Assembly: GCA_002692725.1 (NCBI GenBank)
Contig: NZLU01000039.1
Span: 310,001 to 374,000, forward strand
Length of the DNA stretch: 64,000 nucleotides
DNA from: Ponticaulis sp.
GTDB taxonomy: Bacteria; Pseudomonadota; Alphaproteobacteria; Caulobacterales; Hyphomonadaceae
Direction of reading: 5' to 3'
The position numbers and the translations under genes are program-made. This document shows positions 55,553 through 62,713 of the stretch, piece by piece. The notes beneath the pieces are model-generated. The model was not told the origin of the DNA. It made no database searches and was given only the letters and a program-made list of their open reading frames with translations. Numbering within the stretch: the first letter of the stretch is position 1; the number at the start of each line of letters is the position of its first letter.

Positions 55553-55833
55553 GAGGCACCGCCTTCCAAACGAGCTTGTGCCGCTTTTTCCAAGATGCCC
55601 TCTCTGTAGCTCTGCTTCATTTCTTCAGCCAGTGGTCCAATTATGGGGTTGGAATGATATCTCCCGACCTTTTCATCGATTATTTTCTCGATTTCGCAGA
55701 TGGCAGCGTCAATGCTTTCAGGGTCATTTGGATTGAAGGAGACTGAGCCTAGCTCCCCGTCGAGATTTTCGAGCGCGCGTTGGGCGTCTTTGAGGTTTCT
55801 TTGCAACTTATCAAATCCAGTAATTTTCATCAC
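55549..55833 (-). CDS. Small protein translationally coupled to the TIR-like gene
   Basis: A 94-residue acidic, helical protein starting MMKITGFDKLQRNLKDAQRA, with ESIDAAICEIEKIIDEKVG and SNPIIGPLAEEMKQSYREGI. No family recognised. Its TGA overlaps the GTG of the TIR-like gene, so ribosomes likely pass from one to the other, fixing a stoichiometric relation. It might inhibit, sense for or recruit the TIR protein; none of these can be told from sequence. Confidence 0.72.
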   Translation of the reverse strand: MMKITGFDKLQRNLKDAQRALENLDGELGSVSFNPNDPESIDAAICEIEKIIDEKVGRYHSNPIIGPLAEEMKQSYREGILEKAAQARLEGGAS

Positions 55834-55977
55834 GGCATTTTTTCTCAGTCATTGCTGTCGTGGAGAGCAGAAGACAGCATTAGCGATTGTCAATATTTGA
55901 CCTCGCAGCCACAATCACAAGAAGAGAGGGGATGCAATCGGTGGAAAAGTAGAGAAATACCGCTCTCCTCTAACGAT

Positions 55978-56271
55978 TTAGAGGCGCGCAGCGATGTGAA
56001 GTTCAATTTTCTGTATCGTCGAACGCAGTACAGCAGAGTGGTCGAAGGTAGTGCCGTGTAGGAAGGTGTAAGTATTGTGGTCTGCCATTGACCGTATCTG
56101 AGAAGCCAGGCGCTTTGATAATCGCAGATAAACGGTGATCGCTGCATCGCGCTGAGTTGAGCGTAGAACCGAAAAATAACTCTTAGACTTGCCCAGCCAT
56201 TTTTCAGAGAATTCGTACTGTGTTTTTACCAGATTTATCCGGTTTAATTGGGTGTATATGTCTTCAATCAA
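55978..56271 (-). CDS. DUF6626-like small protein
   Basis: A 97-residue protein starting with TTG at 56271; the strong AAGGAGG ten bases upstream decides the start. It reads IEDIYTQLNRINLVKTQYEF, then SEKWLGKSKSYFSVLRSTQRDAA, a helix-turn-helix-like pattern I associate from memory with DUF6626, common on plasmids and integrated elements. A DNA-binding role is plausible but unproven. It lies in the same leftward block as the TIR-like pair. Confidence 0.68.
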   Translation of the reverse strand: MIEDIYTQLNRINLVKTQYEFSEKWLGKSKSYFSVLRSTQRDAAITVYLRLSKRLASQIRSMADHNTYTFLHGTTFDHSAVLRSTIQKIELHIAARL

Positions 56272-56457
56272 CCGATTTTAACCTCCTTAATCTCGTGTGC
56301 GCTTCGCCATATATTTAGCGAATTAGCGCGGTCACAATGAAGGTTGGATCGGAGTAGTTGCGGAGTCAGGGGCTGTGTATATCGATTTAGCATATGACTG
56401 AAGCGACCAATGATGGACGCATTGCGCCCATCATTAGTGTTTGCTTCGAAGGCCGTC

Positions 56458-57186
56458 TTACGCTGCCTGTTCGTCTTTGCTCTCGGTCGCTGGTTCGGTC
56501 GGTTTCGAGATAACTTTTCGTTGTTGTTTGTGCGTTTGGACTGTTCGGTTGGCGTCTTCTCTTTCAAAAAGCGTTTTCCCCAACTCCATCTTGAATTCGT
56601 TGACCAATCGTTCGTTCGCCACGGCCTCGTAAAGTTCGACTGTCCCGTCGCTATTTACGTGACCCAAGACCACGACGTCGCAGTTATGCCTTGAAGATTG
56701 ATCGCCCAAACTGATTTTCACCGGGGTCCGGATGGAACGGAGTTTCTCATTGGCCAAAGGAGTGTACTTGTCCCCGTTGTCATCCGACGATGGTTTTGCG
56801 CCAAGACGTATCGCTTCGATGCCGCCTTCGTTTTCAATCCACTCCGCAAGTTCGGCTGAGCCAATGCCTGCTGAGTTGGCCGCCTCCAGTACCCGGGTAT
56901 ATGCACTCCAGCGCGTTTTCAGTGAAGGGAAGCAAAGCCGAACCACTTTCGCCCTCATTGATGCCTGGCCGTTTAATCTGACATTCTCTTTCTTGAGAAG
57001 TTCATTGAGTTCAATCCTGTATGCGTGATTGTCCTGAATTTCCTCGCAGAGATTCATACAGCTTGTCAGGAGTGAGTACAGTTTTGTGTTCGCTGCCCTT
57101 AACTCGGTGACAACCCATGAGTCAGCAAGTTTTGCGATGCTTGATACTTTCGCCTCAAGCGTTTCATTATTTACAATGTTTGACAT
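56458..57186 (-). CDS. Protein of unknown function, element-borne
   Basis: A 242-residue protein starting at the ATG at 57186, preceded by GAGGAG seven bases away. Helical N-terminal half (IAKLADSWVVTELRAANTKL), central region AGIGSAELAEWIENEGGIEA, then a beta-rich segment (CDVVVLGHVNSDGTVELYEA) and a charged Lys/Glu-rich tail. No family recognised. Its place between the HUH gene and the small element genes suggests a part in replication, control or transfer of the element. Confidence 0.6.
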   Translation of the reverse strand: MSNIVNNETLEAKVSSIAKLADSWVVTELRAANTKLYSLLTSCMNLCEEIQDNHAYRIELNELLKKENVRLNGQASMRAKVVRLCFPSLKTRWSAYTRVLEAANSAGIGSAELAEWIENEGGIEAIRLGAKPSSDDNGDKYTPLANEKLRSIRTPVKISLGDQSSRHNCDVVVLGHVNSDGTVELYEAVANERLVNEFKMELGKTLFEREDANRTVQTHKQQRKVISKPTEPATESKDEQAA

Positions 57187-57573
57187 AATAAAACTCCTCT
57201 GTTTTAATGCATGCACTTGATTGTGCGACTGCTATGTCATTGCTCCCAAATATTGTGAGCTGGCAGCGCTCAGCGAAACTTGTGCCAAATTTCATATAAA
57301 TCGTCGGATAGTTCATAAGTATCTGAATGTATTATTTAAAATGGTTCCTCATGCAGTTGAGGTCCGTTCGATGGTATTCGTTTCGTTTTAGGAAATGATG
57401 TTTCGTCTGTATCAGTTCGAAATCTTCATTGTTTCAATTTGAAACACCTCAAGTAAATAAAACTTACCCATTGCATGGCTCGGAGAACCTGCATTCTATG
57501 TGTGAGTGGTCATGACGCGATTGCTGTTCTTAGCGTTGCACCGAGGCAACCGCGCCAATTCTCAGCTCACGAA
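57187..57573. other. AT-rich noncoding region with dyads, possible origin or control region
   Basis: 387 bases between the HUH gene and the 242-aa gene, clearly richer in A+T than the rest of the window. It contains GTTTCA-ATT-TGAAAC at 57431-57445 and other GTTTCGT/ACGAAAC-like words. It could hold the promoter of the leftward genes and a nicking site for the HUH protein, but neither is demonstrated. Confidence 0.45.
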
Positions 57574-58020
57574 CTAAGTGCTGCTGAAGACGGCATGCTC
57601 GAAATTCCGGAAAATGTCCTTAGTGACATAGTCAATGACACCTCGTTTTCGAGTTATGGGAAGCACTCTGATACTGCCTGCGGGCACAAGGTAATTCCAG
57701 GCAGTCTCAGCTATCTCTTCAAATGCAATCTGAGTGCGCGTGAGGGCAGGTCGCACAAGCAGATGGTAATGTATGTTGGTTTGGATGTGCTCAGGAAACG
57801 CAAAGAAGAGCGTTCTGTCGCTTTTCTCTCGTTTGGCCCATTTCGGCCCCAGCAAAGCCCTGTCTACGCGTGCATGCCAGTCTCTGAGCTTTCTATGCGC
57901 CAGTGATACTGAGCGATCCTCATTGAAGACCAGCGTCACAAAGTGTGAAACAGGCTGATCGTGCAGGAACTTTTTGAATTCCAGTTCGACTTGCTTTTGC
58001 TGAGTTTTCGATAAAACCAT
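57574..58020 (-). CDS. Minimal HUH endonuclease (Rep-like)
   Basis: A 148-residue single-domain protein. Motif I-like strand HFVTLVFNEDRS (26-37), the metal-binding HUH motif as NIHYHLLVRP with His84 and His86, and the nicking motif IDYVTKDI with Tyr131 and Lys134 (YxxK) are in the right order and spacing for a single-tyrosine HUH nuclease. Relatives start rolling-circle replication of plasmids and filamentous phages, or move repeats (RayT). The lack of a helicase or other domain makes it minimal. First gene of the leftward block. Confidence 0.75.
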   Translation of the reverse strand: MVLSKTQQKQVELEFKKFLHDQPVSHFVTLVFNEDRSVSLAHRKLRDWHARVDRALLGPKWAKREKSDRTLFFAFPEHIQTNIHYHLLVRPALTRTQIAFEEIAETAWNYLVPAGSIRVLPITRKRGVIDYVTKDIFRNFEHAVFSST

Positions 58021-58173
58021 CGTACATGTCCCTTAGTTCGTTTGCCATGTATTTAGTTTTTTTCGGATTTCTCAGGTCAAACGTCGGGTTGTACCAAAAC
58101 ACCGATTGTCGGTCGGTTTTATTTTTGTTAATCGCAGTAAATTACTTTGTCCGATAAAAATCGGATTGGGCAG

Positions 58174-58434
58174 ATGAGACTGATAATGGTTAGTTCAGCT
58201 AAGCGCTTGTCATTTTGCGCCATGGTGATGTGTGTACTGTCGGGATGTTCGACGGTTTCCGACACATTTGCGCCTCTGAGCGACGAGCAGGCTCTCGCCA
58301 TACGAGAGAATTGTGGCTTGATACCCGTCTCGCTGATCACAAGTTCAGAAAGTCCGATGAAGCGCAAATATTTTCGGTGCAAACGTGAAACAATGGATGA
58401 GCTTGAACAGAGCAATGAGAGTGCCACGTCCTGA
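58174..58434 (+). CDS. Small lipoprotein preceding the metal operon
   Basis: An 86-residue protein with a lipoprotein signal (FCAMVMCVLSGC). The ATG at 58174 follows GGATTGGGCAG; an ATG at 58186 is also possible. The mature part is short and polar with two Cys (ENCGLIPVS and YFRCKRE). No family recognised. It lies 14 bases before the BlaI-type gene and may be the first gene of the metal-resistance operon. Confidence 0.58.
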   Translation: MRLIMVSSAKRLSFCAMVMCVLSGCSTVSDTFAPLSDEQALAIRENCGLIPVSLITSSESPMKRKYFRCKRETMDELEQSNESATS

Positions 58435-58448
58435 CAGTAACTGAGAGG

Positions 58449-58880
58449 GTGGTTAGATCGAAAAGGCGTGTATCCGTGAAAGATACAGAACTGAAACTGG
58501 GAGACCTTGAGGTTGCTACGCTTGAGGCGGTGTGGTCGGCAGGCGCGCTCGATGCGCGTCAACTTCACGCCCGTATCGGCGCACAACGGGGAATTTCGCT
58601 TCAGACCGTTCAGTCCACTTTGGAGCGCCTGTTCAAGAAGTCGGTCCTAGTGCGAGAAAAAGTCTCACATGCCTATGTTTATTCGCCGCGCCTCAGCCGT
58701 GAAGAAGTCATGGCAAAACTTGTCAGTGACACATTGAGCCGGTTTGGAGACAATCGCGCAGATGGTCTGCTCGCGGCGTTCTCAGGTCTTACAGAAACTG
58801 CCGATGAAGACGTGCTGGCCACACTTGAGGCTATGATTACCGAACGCAAAGCCAAGCGCGTAGACGGAGGCGCAGCATGA
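58449..58880 (+). CDS. BlaI-type repressor of the metal-efflux operon
   Basis: A 143-residue BlaI-family winged-helix protein: LGDLEVATLEAVWSAGALDA, the recognition region ISLQTVQSTLERLFKKSVLVR, wing SHAYVYSPRLSREEV and a C-terminal dimer helix. The GTG at 58449 is tentative; a GTG at 58476 has a better spaced AAGG. Its end overlaps the M56 gene by four bases. As with CopY and BlaI, it likely represses its own operon, here the adjacent czc genes, until proteolysis or metal removes it (inference). Confidence 0.88.
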   Translation: MVRSKRRVSVKDTELKLGDLEVATLEAVWSAGALDARQLHARIGAQRGISLQTVQSTLERLFKKSVLVREKVSHAYVYSPRLSREEVMAKLVSDTLSRFGDNRADGLLAAFSGLTETADEDVLATLEAMITERKAKRVDGGAA

Positions 58881-59854
58881 ATATGCTCTCAGACCTCTGG
58901 ATAGGTGTTATCGCAGGCACGCTGACAGTCTTAGCACTTTCTCTAGTCATGAGAGTCGTCCTCGCGCCAATGCATGCTGGCGTCAGTTGTCTGAGTGCCA
59001 ACGCACGCAGGATTGTTATTCCGGCCTTGCTCGTGCTTCCCGCTGTAGTGGGCACTACACTCGCCATAATCATGGCCGTGTCAAACCATCATCTGCCCTT
59101 TGATCTGATGGCGCATCATTGTCATTCTGATGCCGTTGGTTGTTCAGCGCATGGGCGTGTTTCAGACTATTTGCCTCTTACAGCAATCGGGGCCGGACTT
59201 CTGACAATTTTCCTGTCGTGGACACTGTTTGGGATGGTTGAAAAGCTTCACGCAATTGTCGAGACAAATCAGCGTCTACAAAGAACCGTTTCCGAACGGC
59301 TGAACACCGCTTTCATTCTGAACGTTGAGACTCCGCTGGCCTTTTGTGCGGGCCTTTTCATGCCGAAGGTCTATATCTCCAAAGGTCTGGCTGAACGCCT
59401 GTCAGCTGATGAACTCGAAATGGTTCGACTGCACGAGGCCAGTCACATCAGGGGACGAGATTTGCTGGTTCGTTTCATCGTATCGCTTCTCTCCTTTGGT
59501 CAATTTGGCAGAGTGCGTTCTTCGCTCATGGCGGCACTTGTTCGCGCTCAGGAAGAGGTTTGCGACCAGCAGGTAGCACGCCAGTATGGTCGGGTTGAAA
59601 CCGCCGAAATGTTGGTCAAGGTTCAGCGCCTAAGGCAGTCATGTTCAGGCCTGTCTCCTCAAGTCCTGGCCGCCGTTGACCATGGCGATATCGGTGCTCG
59701 CACTCTGGCACTGCTGTCATCAGAACAGGCTTGCTCAAGAACCACCAAAATCATCATTGCCGTCGCGGCACTGGGGCTTGCCTTCGTTCTATTGCTTGCC
59801 TCCGAGCCACTGCATCACCTCATTGAAACTCTCTTTCTTTCGTTGAAAGGCTGA
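58877..59854 (+). CDS. M56 metallopeptidase with His/Cys-rich loop, putative metal sensor
   Basis: A 325-residue BlaR-like membrane protease. Helices at about 12-32, 48-68, 102-122 and 195-212, plus one at about 290-310. Zinc-protease motif HEASH at 186-190, with the later RAQEEVCDQQVA matching the family's third ligand region. Between helices two and three, residues 71-92 carry six His and two Cys (HH, HHCH, GCSAH). Such a cluster is absent from the M56 protein at 47898 and could bind metal directly. No penicillin-binding sensor domain. It is coupled to the BlaI gene upstream and followed after five bases by czcC. Confidence 0.86.
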   Translation: MNMLSDLWIGVIAGTLTVLALSLVMRVVLAPMHAGVSCLSANARRIVIPALLVLPAVVGTTLAIIMAVSNHHLPFDLMAHHCHSDAVGCSAHGRVSDYLPLTAIGAGLLTIFLSWTLFGMVEKLHAIVETNQRLQRTVSERLNTAFILNVETPLAFCAGLFMPKVYISKGLAERLSADELEMVRLHEASHIRGRDLLVRFIVSLLSFGQFGRVRSSLMAALVRAQEEVCDQQVARQYGRVETAEMLVKVQRLRQSCSGLSPQVLAAVDHGDIGARTLALLSSEQACSRTTKIIIAVAALGLAFVLLLASEPLHHLIETLFLSLKG

Positions 59855-59859
59855 AACGC

Positions 59860-61110
59860 ATGACAAAGACCGAAGCCATTCGTGCGAATAGAATACCGAC
59901 CCTTAATCGGTTTTTTACTGCTCTCCTTTTGTGCGCGGCGATTGTTCCGGTCGCGAATGCGGAGACATTCTCATTGGATGATGCAATCAGCGCGGCACTT
60001 TCGAGAGCCGATGTAGAGACGGTTCTTTTGGCGGAAGTTGATGCAGCTGAGGGGCGTCGTATCACAGCTGGAACACGCCCGAATCCGGTGCTGGGTCTGG
60101 ACCGTGAAGGCGTAGATGGATTTTCAGGTGATGGCTCTGAAACCATTCTGAGTGTCGAGCAGAGTTTTGATTTCTTCGGTCGTCGGAAACTCGCAATATC
60201 TGGCGCAGATGCTGACATCAGGGCGGCGCAGACCGGCGCAATTGCCGAGCGTGCCCACATTTCATCAACAGTCACTGAAGCGTTTTATGGCGTCGTATAC
60301 GCTCAATCTCAGCTGGATATCGAAACCACGTACCGAGACCAGCTGTCATCGCTTCTGCAGAACACTCAGACACGCCTCGAAGCCGGTGATGCAGCCCAAT
60401 ATGATGTGGAGCGTATTCGGCAGGCTGCATTGAATGCAGACGTATCAGTTAGCCGGGCTGAAGCAAATCTGCTCAGCGCTGAAGCTGAGTTTGAAGCGGT
60501 TACCGGTTTGATCTTCTCTTCAGAACAAGACCGTCTAGTCGGCGAGCTTCTGCCTGACACGACTGTTCAGGACATTCTTCTGACAGGCAATTCTCCCTAT
60601 CTGGATCGCTTGCAGGCCGAGGCGGATGCCGCCGCCGCGAGAGAGCAAATGGCGGGTATTGTTGCCCCTGAGGTGACGATTGGTGCCGGTGTTCGCCGGA
60701 TAGATGGCCCGTTTGATGAGACCGGCATTTTGCTTGGCGTTCGCGTCCCTCTACCTTTGTTTGATCGCAATCAGGGTGCTTATGAGACGGCCTTAGCAGA
60801 GCGCCGATCTGCCGAAGCCCGCGTCCGTCTTGAAGAGCGGCGCATTCGTGCTGAGGCTGAAGGCCAGCTTCAACGCTATGACGCTCTTCTGACAGCGGCT
60901 CAGACTTATGATGCGAATGCACTCAGCTCATCTGAAGAGCTACGCCGCATTGCCCTGGCGTCCTATACGGGTGGTGAGATCGCCGTCTTTGAAGTGATTG
61001 ACGCCCTTCAGACTGCACGCGATGCGCGCCTTCAATATCTCGAACTTCAGCATGATGCCCGTTCAGCGCTCATTGCTCTGACAGCACTCTTCCCGGAGAT
61101 CAGCCAATGA
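59860..61110 (+). CDS. czcC: CzcC-type outer-membrane efflux protein
   Basis: A 416-residue TolC-family protein. Signal region to about residue 35 (LLLCAAIVPVANA), then two long alpha-helical hairpin repeats typical of outer-membrane efflux proteins (EAFYGVVYAQSQLDIETTY, GILLGVRVPLPLFDRNQGAY). It forms the outer-membrane channel of a CzcCBA/Cus-type complex. Starts five bases after the M56 gene; its end overlaps czcB by four bases. Confidence 0.92.
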   Translation: MTKTEAIRANRIPTLNRFFTALLLCAAIVPVANAETFSLDDAISAALSRADVETVLLAEVDAAEGRRITAGTRPNPVLGLDREGVDGFSGDGSETILSVEQSFDFFGRRKLAISGADADIRAAQTGAIAERAHISSTVTEAFYGVVYAQSQLDIETTYRDQLSSLLQNTQTRLEAGDAAQYDVERIRQAALNADVSVSRAEANLLSAEAEFEAVTGLIFSSEQDRLVGELLPDTTVQDILLTGNSPYLDRLQAEADAAAAREQMAGIVAPEVTIGAGVRRIDGPFDETGILLGVRVPLPLFDRNQGAYETALAERRSAEARVRLEERRIRAEAEGQLQRYDALLTAAQTYDANALSSSEELRRIALASYTGGEIAVFEVIDALQTARDARLQYLELQHDARSALIALTALFPEISQ

Positions 61111-62702
61111 ACACCCGCCTCAAATACATTGTCTCCTCGCTCGCCCTGAGCCTTATGCTTACAGCATGCGGCAACTCAACACATCAGCATGCAGAAGGTG
61201 ATGATCACGGACACGCCCATGACGCAGACGGCGGACACGCCGAAGAAGATGATCATGGACACGGTCATGGTGGCGGTGTTGTCGTCACGGATTTCTCCGA
61301 AACGGCTGAGCTGTTCGTAGAGTTTCCGCCTCTGGCTGTCGGTCGAGAGTCTGAGTTTGCCGCACACTTTACTCGCCTTGATACCTTCGCAGCCGTCGAT
61401 GTAGGCGAGGTCATTGTGCGCCTGACTGGCGGCGGTTTGGCTGATGAGGTTTTCCGCATCGGACCATCAGACACAGCGGGCATTTTCAGACCGGTTGCGA
61501 AACCTGCCAGCGCCACGGTTCGCCGCGTGATCGTCGAACTCGTCACAGATGATTTCACGTCGCGCCACGATCTGGGTGAATATCAGGTGTTCCGCACAGA
61601 AGCGGAAGCCGATGCTTCTCTGCCTGAGGAAGACGAAGACGCGTCACTCATTCCATTCCTGAAAGAGCAACAGTGGAAAGTCGATTTTGCCACTGCGCAG
61701 GTATCTGAACAGACGCTGTCTCAGTCGATCCGCGCACCGGGCCTAATCTCTGTTCCGCCTAACTCAGAAGCACGAATTGCCGCGAGTGCAGACGGCCAGA
61801 TTGCGCCCATTGGATCAGGCTTTCCAGACCTTGGCGACACCGTGACGCGCGGCCAGTCTCTGATCCGTATCACGCCTCGTCTAGGCGGTGATCTCGACAT
61901 TGCGTCACTCGTGGCCGAACAAAGAAGCGCGCAGGCTGCATTTGAAGCCGCCCGGACTGAGCGTGAGCGTGTTGAAGGCTTGCTTGCAGCGGGTGCCGTG
62001 CCGCAACGCCGTGTGGACGAAGCTCTGACAGCTGAACGACAGGCCGAAGCACGTCTCAACGCTGCGCAGAGCCGCGCAACTTCCGCAGGTGGCACGTCAG
62101 GTGTCGTAATCCGGTCCCCGATTGATGGTCATATCACCGAAGTTAGCGTGTCTCCGGGTGGGTTTACATCATCTGGCGATACGCTGTTCCGCGTCACCGA
62201 TGATACGCGCCTTCGCCTGACGGCTCGTGTGGCCGAGGCCGACACAGCTGAACTTGGGTCTCCAACAGGTGCGTGGTTCCGCTTTGCCGGTAGTGATCGG
62301 GTTTATGATCTATCCGAGCTGAATGGCCGCCTTGTCTCTGCGCAATCAAGCATTGATCAGGTGACGCGTACCGCACCGGTGGTTTTCGAGTTTGACAATC
62401 CGGAAGGTACAATCCGTCCGGGTAGTGCTGTTACGGTCGGCGTGCAGACCAGCCAGATGTACACGCTTCCGGTTATTCCAGCTTCAGCCATTGTCGATGA
62501 TGCCGGACAGGAAGTCGTGTTCGTCATGGCAGACGGTGAGAACTGGGAACGCCGTGTCATCCGTGTCGCGCTCCGAGAAGGCGATCAGGTCGCTGTGGCG
62601 TCTGGTGTTGAGCCGGGTGAATATGTTGTTTCTCGCGGCGCGTATCTCGTCTTCCTCGCAGCCTCCGGACCAGCCGAAGCCGGTCACGGTCACGCGCACT
62701 AG
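61107..62702 (+). CDS. czcB: CzcB-type periplasmic adaptor, His-rich
   Basis: A 531-residue RND adaptor (membrane-fusion protein). Lipoprotein signal with LMLTAC, then a His-rich stretch with nine His in about 35 residues (HGHAHD, HGHGHGG), and a second cluster GHGHAH at the C-terminus, both likely to gather metal ions. The core has the coiled hairpin (ERVEGLLAAGAVPQRRVDEA) and lipoyl/barrel parts (VIRSPIDGHITEVSVSPGGF). It links CzcA to CzcC in the periplasm. Overlaps czcC; czcA follows after 11 bases. Confidence 0.93.
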   Translation: MNTRLKYIVSSLALSLMLTACGNSTHQHAEGDDHGHAHDADGGHAEEDDHGHGHGGGVVVTDFSETAELFVEFPPLAVGRESEFAAHFTRLDTFAAVDVGEVIVRLTGGGLADEVFRIGPSDTAGIFRPVAKPASATVRRVIVELVTDDFTSRHDLGEYQVFRTEAEADASLPEEDEDASLIPFLKEQQWKVDFATAQVSEQTLSQSIRAPGLISVPPNSEARIAASADGQIAPIGSGFPDLGDTVTRGQSLIRITPRLGGDLDIASLVAEQRSAQAAFEAARTERERVEGLLAAGAVPQRRVDEALTAERQAEARLNAAQSRATSAGGTSGVVIRSPIDGHITEVSVSPGGFTSSGDTLFRVTDDTRLRLTARVAEADTAELGSPTGAWFRFAGSDRVYDLSELNGRLVSAQSSIDQVTRTAPVVFEFDNPEGTIRPGSAVTVGVQTSQMYTLPVIPASAIVDDAGQEVVFVMADGENWERRVIRVALREGDQVAVASGVEPGEYVVSRGAYLVFLAASGPAEAGHGHAH

Positions 62703-62713
62703 GAGTTAGGCTG

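Noticed and set aside
57475..57906. 143-codon plus-strand frame
   Set aside because: It is opposite the HUH gene, which has ordered catalytic motifs; the plus frame has none.
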